Of a DNA stretch of 64,000 nt, positions 9,559-18,541 are shown in pieces. The stretch's first letter is position 1. Each line of letters opens with the position of its first letter. Location: contig NZ_JACZKG010000063.1 of the NCBI RefSeq assembly GCF_014860165.1, positions 1 to 64,000 on the forward strand, read 5' to 3'. The translations under genes and the position numbers were made by a program. This stretch comes from Devosia sp. (GTDB lineage: Bacteria > Pseudomonadota > Alphaproteobacteria > Rhizobiales > Devosiaceae). The notes beneath the pieces are model-generated. The model was not told where the DNA came from, searched no databases, and worked only from the letters and a program-made list of their open reading frames with translations.

Positions 9559-10242
9559 ATGAAACCTGAGAGCAACACCCTGCGCCTCGCGCCGTTCCAG
9601 GCCGTCATCTTCGATATGGACGGCACCATCCTCGATACCGAAAGCGTGTTCCGGACCATCGTCTTCGAGGTTTGCACCGAGCTTGGCTTCGAGATGACCG
9701 ACGCTGTCCACATGGCCATGGTCGGCGGCAGCCACGAGAATACCAACCGCCTGCTGGTCGAATCCTATGGCGTGACCTTCCCCTATGCCCTGTTCGACGA
9801 GCGCTGCCGCGTCATCATGCGCGAGCGCAGCCATGGCGGCGTACCGGTCAAGCGCGGCGCCCGCGAGCTCATCGGCGAATTGCGCGAGCGCGGCATCCCG
9901 ACGGCAGTGGCGACTTCGTCGCGCAATCCGCATGCCCAGCACCATCTGGGGGCCGCTGGCCTGCTCGACCTGTTCGAGACGGTGGTGACGCGCGACGACG
10001 TGGTCAATCCCAAGCCCCATCCCGAACCCTACCTCACGGCGGCGCGGCGCCTGGGCGTCGACCCGCTGCATTGCCTGGCGCTCGAAGACAGCCATTCGGG
10101 CGTCCGCGCCGCCCATGCCGCCGGCATGCAGACGGTGATGGTCCCCGACCTGGTGCATCCCAATGACGATATCCGCGCGCTGGGCATCGCCGTGATGGAA
10201 AGCCTCGACCACGTAAGGCTGGCCGCCTTCGACAAGCGCTAA
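9559..10242 (+). CDS. HAD-superfamily hydrolase, phosphoglycolate / beta-phosphoglucomutase-like
   Basis: 227 residues from the ATG at 9559 (MKPESNTL). An upstream in-frame start at 9493 gives an Arg-rich extension unlike the family. HAD motifs are all present: DMDGT (motif I) near residues 19-23, ATSSR (motif II), the lysine in NPKPHPEP (motif III), and LEDSHSGVRAA (motif IV). The cap domain sits between motifs I and II, as in subfamily IA. It dephosphorylates or isomerises a small phosphorylated metabolite that cannot be named from sequence. It is divergent from selO with about 100 bp between the start codons. Confidence 0.87.
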   Translation: MKPESNTLRLAPFQAVIFDMDGTILDTESVFRTIVFEVCTELGFEMTDAVHMAMVGGSHENTNRLLVESYGVTFPYALFDERCRVIMRERSHGGVPVKRGARELIGELRERGIPTAVATSSRNPHAQHHLGAAGLLDLFETVVTRDDVVNPKPHPEPYLTAARRLGVDPLHCLALEDSHSGVRAAHAAGMQTVMVPDLVHPNDDIRALGIAVMESLDHVRLAAFDKR

Positions 10243-10245
10243 GTA

Positions 10246-10336
10246 GACCTCATCCTGAGCTTGTCGAAGGACGAGGTCGTGGCAGCGCGGCCTCTACTCG
10301 CCCAACCTCGTGGTTCGACAGGCTCACCATGAGGTC
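10246..10336. repeat. REP-like inverted repeat after the HAD gene
   Basis: Two 32-base arms at 10246-10277 and 10305-10336 are reverse complements with 5 mismatches, separated by 27 bases. Each arm contains the core GACCTCAT..TGAGC.TGTCGAA and its own shorter dyad, so the whole can fold as one long hairpin or two small ones. It starts 3 bases after the HAD stop codon. Such elements occur in many copies in alphaproteobacterial chromosomes and may protect or end transcripts. The rest of the 10243-10663 gap holds two CtrA-type boxes (listed separately) and no gene. Confidence 0.7.
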
Positions 10337-10483
10337 TCTCCCTAAAGCGCCCGCCCCAACACATCCCCGGCAATCGACATTTGCGTCTGTCGACTGCGTA
10401 AACTTTTATCCTTCCCCGAAAGCCACCCTTCACCACGGGGCAAGGCCTTATTTTTCCTGGGTTTTCAATCGTCCCCGCCTCGG

Positions 10484-10498
10484 TTAACCCTACCTTAA
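10484..10498 (+). promoter_or_regulatory. Full CtrA box TTAA-N7-TTAA
   Basis: TTAACCCTACCTTAA matches the alphaproteobacterial CtrA consensus TTAA-N7-TTAA exactly. It lies 166-180 bp upstream of the cell-wall hydrolase start, in a gap with no other gene on the plus strand. A second, imperfect box follows 17 bases later. The match is seen directly; CtrA control is inferred. Confidence 0.6.
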
Positions 10499-10515
10499 GA
10501 AGCTAACCGGCATAG

Positions 10516-10530
10516 TTAACCAGCCGTAAA
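10516..10530 (+). promoter_or_regulatory. Imperfect CtrA box TTAA-N7-TAAA
   Basis: TTAACCAGCCGTAAA keeps the first half-site and the 7-base spacing and has one mismatch in the second half (TAAA for TTAA). Its position just downstream of a perfect box suggests a paired site, as in many CtrA-regulated promoters. Confidence 0.45.
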
Positions 10531-10663
10531 TTTCGACTTCCATAGATCGGTAACCTTGGATAGGGTGCCGGTCGGGAAGTGACTTGGGACCGCAACGACG
10601 GACCCGAAGCAAGCGAAGGCCCACCGGATATGGCCGGATGGGCTCAGGGGTAAGGACGGGGCA

Positions 10664-11563
10664 TTGGGGCAGAACTGGCAGACTAACGCCGTGCGTGCCG
10701 TTTCGCATGTGCTGGCCCTGGGCGCGGTGGCGCTCGTGCTGTTCGTTACGGTTGTTCCTGCCCATGCCCAGACCATCCGCGTTGCCGACGTAACTCCGCT
10801 CCCCGTACCCGCCGAGCTCATGGCTGTACGCGCCCAGCCGGCCATCGGCGCGACTGCCGTGCCGGTGCCGCCCGGTCAGCAGCCCCTTACCGCCGCCCTG
10901 CTCGCCAACTACGTGGAACGCCAGAAGGCGCTGCGCTCGGCCAACGTGTTCGGCAACGAGCCCGCGGGCGAGCTGACCACCGACGTACTGATGGGCTACA
11001 TCGCGCGCGGTTCGATCGGCGGCAACAGCGCCGTGTCGGCCATTGCCAGCTTCACCAGCCCCGCTGCCCAGCCCGAGCCGGCGCTCAACCCGCATTCGCT
11101 CGCCGCCTATGTCGAAAACGGCTATCAGCCGCTGGCCAAGCGCCTCGAGCACGCCAATGCGGAGCGCGGTTGCCTGGCGCAGGCCATCTATCATGAGGCG
11201 CGCGGCGAGAGCGAAGTCGGCCAGCTTGCGGTGGCCAATGTCATCGTCAACCGCGCCCGTTCCGGCAAGTTCCCCTCGACCCTGTGCGGCGTCATCTACC
11301 AGAATGCCGACAAGGGCTATCACCGCTGCCAGTTCACCTTCGCCTGTGATGGCCGTGACGATACGCCGGGCGAACGCCGCGCCTGGGCCCGCTCCGCTGC
11401 CTTGGCTGAAGACGTCTATGCCGAATTCGCTCTAGGCGACGCGGTGGGTGCAGTGCCGGGCTCGGCCCTTTACTACCACACCACCAATGTGCGCCCCAAC
11501 TGGGCCAATACCTACAGCGCCGTCGCCCAGATCGGCTCCCACATCTTCTACTCGCCCAACTGA
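10664..11563 (+). CDS. Secreted cell-wall hydrolase, SleB-like (Hydrolase_2)
   Basis: 299 residues from a TTG start that has AAGGA 7 bases upstream; a GTG at 10691 would give a more compact signal peptide. Residues 1-36 form a Sec signal (hydrophobic ALGAVALVLFVTVV, cleavage after AHA). A Pro/Ala-rich linker leads to a C-terminal SleB-type domain with CLAQAIYHEARGE (catalytic Glu), VANVIVNRARSGKFP and cysteines near CGVIY and CQFTFAC. The family cleaves peptidoglycan as a lytic transglycosylase or amidase-like hydrolase in the periplasm. Upstream CtrA boxes suggest timing with the cell cycle or division. Confidence 0.87.
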   Translation: MGQNWQTNAVRAVSHVLALGAVALVLFVTVVPAHAQTIRVADVTPLPVPAELMAVRAQPAIGATAVPVPPGQQPLTAALLANYVERQKALRSANVFGNEPAGELTTDVLMGYIARGSIGGNSAVSAIASFTSPAAQPEPALNPHSLAAYVENGYQPLAKRLEHANAERGCLAQAIYHEARGESEVGQLAVANVIVNRARSGKFPSTLCGVIYQNADKGYHRCQFTFACDGRDDTPGERRAWARSAALAEDVYAEFALGDAVGAVPGSALYYHTTNVRPNWANTYSAVAQIGSHIFYSPN

Positions 11564-11714
11564 GGCGGCTCCCTGTTTTCGGCATGCCAAGGCGCCGCTC
11601 CGGCTCACGCCGCGCGGTTGAATGACTGGCCTATGGTCTCTGCCCCCAGCAGCCCTTCTTTTGCCGCGAAGCACAGCCTGAAATGCGCGCGTTGATTCCT
11701 TGGAGGACATGAGA

Positions 11715-11918
11715 ATGAAAAAATCTGCTTCTGTAGCGCTGGTCATGGTCGCCGCGCTTTCCCTTGCCGCCTGCACCACGACCCAGAAGACTCTGAGCGG
11801 CGCGGCCATTGGCGGCGCAGCCGGCGCCGTTGTCGGCGGGGCGGTGGGTGGCTATGGCGGCGCCGTCGTTGGCGCAGCGGCTGGCGGCGCCGGTGGCGCG
11901 CTCATCGCCAACCAGTAA
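11715..11918 (+). CDS. Glycine-zipper small lipoprotein
   Basis: 67 residues starting MKKSASVALV, with GGAGG 8 bases upstream. A signal sequence ends in a lipobox, LSLAAC, so the mature protein starts at a lipidated Cys. The remainder is an almost pure glycine zipper (GAAIGGAAGAVVGGAVGGYGG and similar) that should pack as tight membrane-associated helices. Such small outer-membrane or inner-membrane lipoproteins are widespread in Hyphomicrobiales and their function is unclear. It sits alone between the hydrolase gene and the pckA terminator. Confidence 0.85.
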   Translation: MKKSASVALVMVAALSLAACTTTQKTLSGAAIGGAAGAVVGGAVGGYGGAVVGAAAGGAGGALIANQ

Positions 11919-11977
11919 GACCGGCATTCGACGCAGCCGGGCGGCGTCGTGCACGCGGCCGCATGGGCCACAAAAAG

Positions 11978-12004
11978 AAGGGGCGCCCTGCAAAGGCGCC
12001 CCTT
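11978..12004 (-). terminator. Intrinsic terminator of pckA
   Basis: A 10-bp stem AAGGGGCGCC / GGCGCCCCTT with a 7-base loop. On the minus strand it is followed by CTTCTTTTTG-like T-rich sequence (plus strand 11971-11977 is CAAAAAG). It lies 22 bp after the pckA stop. Confidence 0.75.
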
Positions 12005-12025
12005 GGTCGTCTCGGGAGGAGACTG

Positions 12026-13618
12026 TTACTCTGCGGCCTGGGCCAGTCTCGGGCCGGGCGCGGCGTTGGCCGCGTCGCCGAACTTCTCGAAATTGCGGCG
12101 GAACAGCCCCGCCAGGTGCAAGGCCTGCCGGTCATAGGCCTCGGCATCGGCCCAGGTGAGGCGCGGGGTCAGCAGGCGCGTATCGACGCCGGGCACAGCC
12201 AGCGGCACGGCAAAGCCGAACAGCTCGTCCTGGCGCGTCTCGATGCCGTCAAGCGTGCCATCGAGTGCCGCGGTGAGCAGGCGCCGCGTCGAGGCGATGT
12301 CGATGCGCCTGCCCACGCCATGGCCGCCGCCGGTCCAGCCGGTATTGAGCAGCCAGGTCGCCGCGCCCGTAGCGCGCAACTTCTCGGCCAGCATGTCGCC
12401 ATAGACCGTGGGGTGGAGCGGCATGAACGGGGCGCCGAAACAGGCCGAGAACGTAGCCTGCGGCTCGGTGACGCCGCGCTCGGTGCCGGCCACCTTGGCG
12501 GTGTAGCCGGAGAGGAAATGGTAGACCGCCTGCTCGGGCGTGAGCCGGGCGATCGGCGGCAGCACGCCGAAGGCGTCGGCGGTGAGGAACACCACAGTCC
12601 GGGGCGTCCCGCCCACGCTGCCCTTGGCAATGGCCGGCAGGACGTGGATGGGATAGGCGGCGCGGGTATTCTCGGTCAGCGACACATCGTCGAAAACGGG
12701 CACCTTGCCGTCGTCGAGCACGACATTTTCCAGCACCGTGCCGAAGCGCTTGGTCGCCGCGAAGATCTCCGGCTCTGCCTCGGGGCTGAGCTTGATGGTC
12801 TTGGCGTAGCAGCCGCCTTCGAGATTGAAGACGCCGTCCTCGCTCCAGCCATGTTCGTCATCGCCGATCAGCGGGCGGGCGGGGTCGTTGCTGAGCGTGG
12901 TCTTGCCGGTGCCCGAAAGGCCGAAGAACAGGGCCGCCTCGCCATCCTTGCCCAGATTGGCCGAGCAATGCATGGGCAGCACGCCCTGGCGCGGGGCGTG
13001 GAAATTGAACAGCGAGAACACGCTTTTCTTGATCTCGCCGGCATAGGACGTGCCGGCGATGACCACGATATTGCGGCTCATGTCGAGCGCGATCACCGTA
13101 TCGGTGCGGCAGCCATGACGCTCCGGATCCGCCTTGAAATGGGGCGCATGCACAATGGTGACGGGTGCCGCATTGCTACCGGTCTCCACCATTTCGCCCG
13201 GCCGGATCAGCAGGTTGCGGATGAACAGCGCATGCCAGGCGCTGGGGGTCATGACCGTCACCGCATATTGGTGGCGCGGATCGGCCCCGGCCAGCAGGTC
13301 CTGCCGGAACACGGCGAGCCCGCCCATCGCCCCGGTGACGTCGGCCAGCAAGCGGTCGAACTGATCGGGGCTCATGGCACCCGAATTGTCCCACCAGACG
13401 GTGGTGTCGGTCAGCCCGTCGCGTACGATGAACTTGTCCTTGGGCGAACGGCCGGTGAAGGCGCCGGTGCGCACCGAAACTGCACCATCGACCGTCAGCT
13501 CGGATTCCTCACCCATCAGCGAGCGCGCAACCAGCACGGGTGCAATGTCGTTTGCCGACACCGAACCGGCCCGGGCGGCAATCTGGCTCCTCAGGGCCTC
13601 GTGGTCGAACTGGGTCAT
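12026..13618 (-). CDS. pckA: Phosphoenolpyruvate carboxykinase (ATP)
   Basis: 530 residues, the usual length. It converts oxaloacetate + ATP to phosphoenolpyruvate + CO2 + ADP, the entry step of gluconeogenesis. Visible signatures are [11 protein letters not shown] near residue 55, the PEPCK-specific P-loop [11 protein letters not shown], the metal-binding [16 protein letters not shown] segment just after it, and [10 protein letters not shown]. It is divergent from chvI across a 246-bp gap (13619-13864). In Hyphomicrobiales pckA stands next to chvIG, and the system is reported to affect its expression. A clear terminator follows. Confidence 0.96.
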   Translation of the reverse strand: MTQFDHEALRSQIAARAGSVSANDIAPVLVARSLMGEESELTVDGAVSVRTGAFTGRSPKDKFIVRDGLTDTTVWWDNSGAMSPDQFDRLLADVTGAMGGLAVFRQDLLAGADPRHQYAVTVMTPSAWHALFIRNLLIRPGEMVETGSNAAPVTIVHAPHFKADPERHGCRTDTVIALDMSRNIVVIAGTSYAGEIKKSVFSLFNFHAPRQGVLPMHCSANLGKDGEAALFFGLSGTGKTTLSNDPARPLIGDDEHGWSEDGVFNLEGGCYAKTIKLSPEAEPEIFAATKRFGTVLENVVLDDGKVPVFDDVSLTENTRAAYPIHVLPAIAKGSVGGTPRTVVFLTADAFGVLPPIARLTPEQAVYHFLSGYTAKVAGTERGVTEPQATFSACFGAPFMPLHPTVYGDMLAEKLRATGAATWLLNTGWTGGGHGVGRRIDIASTRRLLTAALDGTLDGIETRQDELFGFAVPLAVPGVDTRLLTPRLTWADAEAYDRQALHLAGLFRRNFEKFGDAANAAPGPRLAQAAE

Positions 13619-13864
13619 CTGGCAAGTGCTCCGTCGCTCGGGGGCAGGGCGCCACCGCTATGGAGCTGAAAATACGGGACGAACTTGTCGTACAACCATC
13701 CCGAAATCGGTCGTAAGACGGAAGTTGCATCGTGCCAAACGGTCGCACCATCGGTTGTAGTGCCCTTGGCCGCGCCTTATTTAACGCGTAATTGTCGCCT
13801 GCAAGCAGGACACACGGCCCGCAAGGCCGCATGTCTGCAAGCGTCCGAACCAGAAAGGCAGCCT

Positions 13865-14575
13865 ATGCCCAAGATCGCCCTTGTCGATGACGACCGCAAT
13901 ATCCTGACGTCCGTGTCGCTGACGCTGGAGGCCGAGGGATACCAGGTCGCGACCTATACCGACGGTGCATCGGGGCTCGAAGGCCTCACCACCGACAAGC
14001 CGGACCTGGCCATTCTCGACATCAAGATGCCGCGCATGGACGGCATGGAACTGCTGCGCCGGCTGCGCCAGAAGTCCGACGTGCCGGTGATCTTCCTCAC
14101 CAGTAAGGATGAAGAGATCGATGAGCTGTTCGGCCTCAAGATGGGCGCCGACGATTTCATCACCAAGCCATTCAGCCAGCGCCTGCTGGTTGAGCGCGTC
14201 AAGGCCATCCTGCGCCGCGCGGCGCCGCGCGATCCATCCACGCCCCCCGGTACCCAGGAGGTCGGCGGCAAGGCGCTGATCGAGCGCGGCTCGCTGGTGA
14301 TGGACGAGGAGCGCCATACCTGCACCTGGAAGGGCCAGCGCGTGACCCTGACGGTGACCGAATTCCTGATCCTGCAGGCGCTGGCGCTGCGGCCGGGCGT
14401 GGTCAAGTCGCGCAATGCGCTGATGGACGCCGCCTATGACGACCAGGTCTATGTCGACGACCGCACCATCGACAGCCACATCAAGCGGCTGCGCAAGAAG
14501 TTCAAGGCGACCGACGACGACTTTGAGATGATTGAGACGCTCTATGGCGTCGGCTATCGCTTCAAGGAGCAATAG
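13865..14575 (+). CDS. chvI: OmpR-type response regulator ChvI
   Basis: 236 residues starting [10 protein letters not shown]. The open frame extends 60 codons upstream, but without receiver-like sequence, so the ATG at 13865 is chosen. The receiver has the acidic pocket DDD, phospho-acceptor Asp52 ([12 protein letters not shown]), the TSK segment and a conserved Lys (DFITKPF). The C-terminal winged HTH ends in the usual VGYRFKEQ. With ChvG it forms the envelope/acid-sensing two-component system essential for free-living or host-associated growth in many Hyphomicrobiales. chvG starts 9 bp downstream and hprK follows it. Confidence 0.93.
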   Translation: MPKIALVDDDRNILTSVSLTLEAEGYQVATYTDGASGLEGLTTDKPDLAILDIKMPRMDGMELLRRLRQKSDVPVIFLTSKDEEIDELFGLKMGADDFITKPFSQRLLVERVKAILRRAAPRDPSTPPGTQEVGGKALIERGSLVMDEERHTCTWKGQRVTLTVTEFLILQALALRPGVVKSRNALMDAAYDDQVYVDDRTIDSHIKRLRKKFKATDDDFEMIETLYGVGYRFKEQ

Positions 14576-14584
14576 GCACAACAA

Positions 14585-16471
14585 GTGGCCATTCTCGATC
14601 CGGAGCTGGAGCCCAGGCCCGATGCAAAATCCGACGTGAGCCAGCAAGGGCGCGCGTCGGAACCGGACGAGCGTGCCGCATCGCCTGGACCGGACGAGCG
14701 TGCCGCCTTGCCGGGACCGGCCGAGCGCGACGTGCGGCCCGCCGGACGCACCGCCGCCAATCGGTGGCGGCTGGTAGTGATGCCCTTTGCCAAGGTGGTG
14801 GCGGCTGTCAGCCGCTTTCTCGATTTCACCATTTTTTCGAGCCTGACCCGCCGCATCATCGTGCTCAATATGGCGGGCCTGCTGGTGCTGGTGGTGGGCA
14901 TCCTCTACCTCAACCAGTGGCGAGCCGGCCTGATCGACGCGCGCGTCCAGTCGTTGCGGGTGCAGGGCGAAATCATCGCCGCGGCCATCGCCGCCTCGGC
15001 CACCGTGGACAGCGACGTGATCTCGATCAATCCCGATCGCCTGCTGCAATTGCAGGGCGACGGCACGGTGTCCTCGCTCTCCTATTTCGACCCGTCGCTG
15101 GAATTCCCCATCAATCCGGAACGGGTGGCGCCGCTGCTGCGCAACCTCATCACCCCGACGCGGACCCGCGCCCGCATCTACGACCAGGGCGGGCTGATGA
15201 TCCTGGACAGCGACAATATCTATGCCCGCGGCGAGGTGATGCGGCAGATTATCGAGACCAAGCAGGGCGACGACTTCTTCCTGTGGACCTGGTGGAATTC
15301 GGTGCTGAGCTGGGTGCCGGGCGACAATTTCCCCAAATACCAGGAATATGGCGTCGACGAGGGCAGCCGCTATCCCGAAGTGGCCTCGGCTTTGGCAGGC
15401 GCACCGGCCGACTTCGTGCGCGTCGATGCGCAGAACCAGCTCGTCGTCTCGGTCGCCGTGCCGGTGCAGCGGCTGCGCGCCGTGGTGGGCGCCATCCTGC
15501 TGTCGACCGCCCCTGGCGACATCGACTCCATCGTGGCGCAGGAACGCTGGGGCATATTGCGCATCGCGCTGATAGCCGCGGCGGTGCAGATCGCCCTGTC
15601 GCTGGCGCTGGCCGGCACCATTGCCGGGCCGATGCGGCGGCTCTCGGCGGCGGCCGAGCGGGTGCAGACCGCCGGCAATGCCCGCGCCGAAATCCCCGAT
15701 TTCTCCGATCGGCGCGACGAAATCGGCCATCTCAGCGGCGCCCTGCGCCGTATGACCGACGCGCTCTATAACCGCATCGAGGCCATCGAGCGCTTCGCCG
15801 CCGACGTGGCCCATGAGCTCAAGAACCCCCTGACCTCGCTGCGGTCGGCCGTCGAAACGCTGCCGCTGGCCAAGCGGCAAGAAGACAAGGATCGGCTCAA
15901 TGCCATCATCCAGCACGACGTCAAACGCCTCGACCGGCTGATCACCGACATTTCCAGCGCCAGCCGGCTCGACGCCGAACTGGCGCGCGAAAGCTCGGAA
16001 CGGGTCGATGTGGAAAAACTGGCCGAGGCCATGGTCTCGATCCAGAAAGACATGGCCCTGGGGCGCGGCGTCACCGTGGAAATGGTCAAGCGATCCGGCA
16101 GTGGCAGGGGCGCCGCCATCGTCAATGGCCACGAAAGCCGGCTGGCCCAGGTCTTCGCCAATCTCATCGACAATGCGGTATCCTTCTCGCCCGAAGGCGG
16201 CGTGGTGCGCGTGGCGCTCTCGACCGATCCCGAACAGATCACCGTCACAGTGACCGACGAGGGGCGCGGCATAACCGGCGATGTCGGCAAGATCTTCCAG
16301 CGCTTCTATACCGACCGTCCCGATACCGAGAGCTTCGGCGACCATTCCGGGCTGGGCCTGTCGATCTCCAAGCAGATCGTGGATGCCCATAAGGGTTCCA
16401 TTCGCGCGGGAAATCGCGATGATCGCTCGGGAGCCGTGTTCACGGTTGTCTTGCCGCGCGCCCGCAAATAG
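14585..16471 (+). CDS. chvG: Sensor histidine kinase ChvG
   Basis: 628 residues from a GTG start 9 bp after chvI. A charged cytoplasmic N-terminus (about 80 residues) precedes membrane helix 1 (IIVLNMAGLLVLVVGILYL), a periplasmic domain of about 230 residues, helix 2 near residue 320, HAMP, DHp with phospho-acceptor His410 (DVAHELKNPL) and HATPase (NLIDNAVSFSP, DEGRGI, GLGLSIS). It phosphorylates ChvI; in Agrobacterium and Sinorhizobium the pair, with the repressor ExoR, senses acidity or envelope state. No exoR is in the window. The Pro/Asp/Arg-rich N-terminal stretch is longer than expected and may be poorly conserved. Confidence 0.92.
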   Translation: MAILDPELEPRPDAKSDVSQQGRASEPDERAASPGPDERAALPGPAERDVRPAGRTAANRWRLVVMPFAKVVAAVSRFLDFTIFSSLTRRIIVLNMAGLLVLVVGILYLNQWRAGLIDARVQSLRVQGEIIAAAIAASATVDSDVISINPDRLLQLQGDGTVSSLSYFDPSLEFPINPERVAPLLRNLITPTRTRARIYDQGGLMILDSDNIYARGEVMRQIIETKQGDDFFLWTWWNSVLSWVPGDNFPKYQEYGVDEGSRYPEVASALAGAPADFVRVDAQNQLVVSVAVPVQRLRAVVGAILLSTAPGDIDSIVAQERWGILRIALIAAAVQIALSLALAGTIAGPMRRLSAAAERVQTAGNARAEIPDFSDRRDEIGHLSGALRRMTDALYNRIEAIERFAADVAHELKNPLTSLRSAVETLPLAKRQEDKDRLNAIIQHDVKRLDRLITDISSASRLDAELARESSERVDVEKLAEAMVSIQKDMALGRGVTVEMVKRSGSGRGAAIVNGHESRLAQVFANLIDNAVSFSPEGGVVRVALSTDPEQITVTVTDEGRGITGDVGKIFQRFYTDRPDTESFGDHSGLGLSISKQIVDAHKGSIRAGNRDDRSGAVFTVVLPRARK

Positions 16472-16480
16472 ATTGGCACC

Positions 16481-16948
16481 ATGAGCAAGCCTAAAAACGT
16501 GCACGGCACGGGTCTGTTATTGGGTTCGACCGGTGTGCTGCTGCGCGGCCCCTCCGGCGCGGGCAAGTCGGTTCTGGCGCTGTCGCTGCTCGATCGCTGG
16601 GAAGGGCGCGGCCTGCCGGCTTTCCTTGTTTCCGATGATCGGGTGGAACTGGTGCAGACCGGGCGCGAGCTTAGCATGCGCGCCCCTGACACCCTGGCGG
16701 GGCTGATCGAGCTGCGCGGGCGGGGCATCGTCAAGCGGCCGCACAAGAGCCTGGTGACGCTGCACCTGGTCGTCGACCTCGTGCCCGATTTTGTCCGCAT
16801 GCTCGAAGAAGACGCCATGGTCACCGAGATATCAGGCGTCCGGGTGGCCCGCGCACCGGTACCGGCGGCCGACGCGGTCAGCCTGGGCCACCAGATGCTG
16901 CTCATCATCGAAGCCATGGCCGCGCTGGGCGGCGAGCCGGTTCCGTGA
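16481..16948 (+). CDS. hprK: HPr kinase/phosphorylase, short alphaproteobacterial form
   Basis: 155 residues corresponding only to the C-terminal catalytic domain of Bacillus HPrK; this short form is normal in alphaproteobacteria. The P-loop GPSGAGKS spans residues 23-30, followed by SDDRVEL and the later LIELRGRGIV signature. It phosphorylates HPr on its regulatory serine and reverses the reaction, linking carbon status to the PTS-like chain. It begins 9 bp after chvG. About 180 bp without a gene separate it from the EIIA gene. Confidence 0.92.
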   Translation: MSKPKNVHGTGLLLGSTGVLLRGPSGAGKSVLALSLLDRWEGRGLPAFLVSDDRVELVQTGRELSMRAPDTLAGLIELRGRGIVKRPHKSLVTLHLVVDLVPDFVRMLEEDAMVTEISGVRVARAPVPAADAVSLGHQMLLIIEAMAALGGEPVP

Positions 16949-17129
16949 CAAAAAACTACTTGAATCGCTGCCCATCCGGGCCGAAACTGGCCCATGCTCG
17001 TCCTTCTTGGCCGGGTTCGAGTCTATATCGTCACCTGTCTGGCGGCGATGTGGGCAGGGGGCAGGAATTACTGGAATGCCGTCGTGCGCGCTGCTCAGTT
17101 GGTGCGGCCCGGCAGGCTGGGGACGTTGC

Positions 17130-17531
17130 ATGATTGGTCTGGTTCTGGTGACGCATGGCGCGCTTGCCAATGAGTTCAAGTCGGCTCTCGAACACGTTGT
17201 GGGGCCACAGGACCACTGCGAAACCATCGCCATCGGACCCGATGACAATATGGAAAACCGTCGCAACGATATCCTGGCTGCCGTCGACAAGGCCGATGAT
17301 GGCGACGGCGTCATCATCCTGACCGACATGTTCGGCGGCACGCCGTCCAATCTTGCCATTTCGGTGATGCAGAACCGGCAGGTGGAGGTGATCGCGGGCG
17401 TCAACCTGCCCATGCTGGTCAAGCTCGGCCGCGTACGGGGCGACATGGCGATCCGGGAGGCCGTGAATCTGGCCCAGGAAGCGGGCCGGAAATATATCAC
17501 CGTCGCCAATTCCATCCTGGGAGCGGGCTAG
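17130..17531 (+). CDS. PTS EIIA component, mannose family
   Basis: 133 residues starting MIGLVLVTHGALA, with the phospho-acceptor His9. The open frame upstream overlaps hprK out of register and is not EIIA-like. The DMFGGTPSN motif near residue 70 is characteristic of EIIA(Man). No sugar-specific EIIB or EIIC is nearby, so this is the regulatory, incomplete PTS of alphaproteobacteria in which phosphate flows from EI-Ntr to HPr to EIIA. It lies between hprK and the HPr gene. In Sinorhizobium the equivalent is called manX. Confidence 0.93.
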   Translation: MIGLVLVTHGALANEFKSALEHVVGPQDHCETIAIGPDDNMENRRNDILAAVDKADDGDGVIILTDMFGGTPSNLAISVMQNRQVEVIAGVNLPMLVKLGRVRGDMAIREAVNLAQEAGRKYITVANSILGAG

Positions 17532-17570
17532 CATGGCGCCAGCAGGCGTGGATCAGGCCAAGCAAGGGGC

Positions 17571-17888
17571 ATGTTGATGGACGGCGCTGCCGGCGGGGGC
17601 CGGGCCGTTGCGCAGCAGCTGACCATCGTCAACCGCAAGGGGCTGCATGCCCGAGCCTCGGCCCGCTTCGTGCGCACCGCGGAATGTTTCGACGCCTCCG
17701 TCAACGTCATCAAGGACGGCACTTCGGTCAATGGCAACTCGATCATGGGCCTGATGATGCTGGGCGCCGGCCCGGGCTCGACCATCCTGGTGCAAGCATC
17801 AGGCAAGCAGGCGCGCGAGGCGCTGGAAGCCATTGTCGAGCTGGTCAATAACGGGTTCGACGAGGATAGTGACGGTGTCGCGGGGTGA
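17571..17888 (+). CDS. ptsH: Phosphocarrier protein HPr
   Basis: 105 residues from the ATG at 17571; an ATG at 17577 gives two fewer. NRKGLHARASARF contains the catalytic His (residue 26). NGNSIMGLMML contains the regulatory serine (Ser57), the HprK target. A Gly-rich N-terminal extension and an acidic tail (FDEDSDG) flank the domain. It transfers phosphate to EIIA(Man) and, when Ser-phosphorylated, reports carbon state. Its stop codon overlaps the GTG start of the next gene by 4 bases (GTGA), suggesting translational coupling. Confidence 0.94.
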   Translation: MLMDGAAGGGRAVAQQLTIVNRKGLHARASARFVRTAECFDASVNVIKDGTSVNGNSIMGLMMLGAGPGSTILVQASGKQAREALEAIVELVNNGFDEDSDGVAG

Positions 17889-18418
17889 GCGACGCCATTG
17901 CGCTGGTGGCCCCCGATCCCGGTTGGCCAGCGGCCTACGCCCTGGCGCGCGATGAAATCCTGAGCCTCCTGCCCGCGCCGCCGCTCCTCATCGAACATAT
18001 CGGCTCGACCGCCGTGCCGGGACTGATGTCCAAGCCGGTCATCGACATCATCGTTCTCATCGCCGATATGGCGCCGGTGCAGGATGCCATCCCCCTGCTG
18101 GAGCGGATAGGCTATGAGCTGCGCCCCGATGTTTCCAGCCCGGTGCGGCTGTTCCTGCGACGCATTGGCGCCGATGGTGTGCGCACCCATCACCTGCATA
18201 TCCATACTGACCGGGACGACGTGCAGCGGCACCTGCTGTTTCGCGACCAGCTGCGCGCCGACGCCGCGACCCGGCGGGACTATGAGGCGCTCAAGCAGGA
18301 CCTCGCCCGCCGCCATGCCGGCGATCGCGAAGCCTATGCCAAGGGCAAGGATGCCTTCATCGACGCGGTGGTGCAGGCGGCCGGCGGCCCGGAACGCCGA
18401 CCATTCTGGAAGGCGTGA
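17885..18418 (+). CDS. GrpB-family (UPF0157) nucleotidyltransferase-like protein
   Basis: 177 residues from a GTG start overlapping the HPr stop codon. The family core is visible as IEHIGSTAVPGLMSKPVIDI near residues 36-55, an adaptation of the nucleotidyltransferase GS..D.D fold, and HHLHIH. Biochemical function of GrpB-type domains is not established; they occur alone or fused to CoaE. Coupling to the HPr gene is unusual enough to note but may only reflect compact packing. Confidence 0.82.
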   Translation: MSDAIALVAPDPGWPAAYALARDEILSLLPAPPLLIEHIGSTAVPGLMSKPVIDIIVLIADMAPVQDAIPLLERIGYELRPDVSSPVRLFLRRIGADGVRTHHLHIHTDRDDVQRHLLFRDQLRADAATRRDYEALKQDLARRHAGDREAYAKGKDAFIDAVVQAAGGPERRPFWKA

Positions 18419-18541
18419 TATCTGGCGTTCGGTATCGGGAAGGAAATGCCTGCCTGTCGGGTGAGACGGTACTGGACCTTTGGGGGCGGTTGCGGAACGC
18501 TCCGCCATCTCCCACATTGTCTCGGCGAGCGGAGGACGCGC

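Noticed and set aside
9457-10212. N-terminal extension of SelO to 721 residues
   Set aside because: The extension is antisense to the HAD gene, which has all four HAD motifs; SelO proteins begin near MTSF here.
13781-16504. 907-codon minus-strand frame opposite chvI and chvG
   Set aside because: Low-complexity His/Arg/Gly-rich translation typical of antisense shadows.
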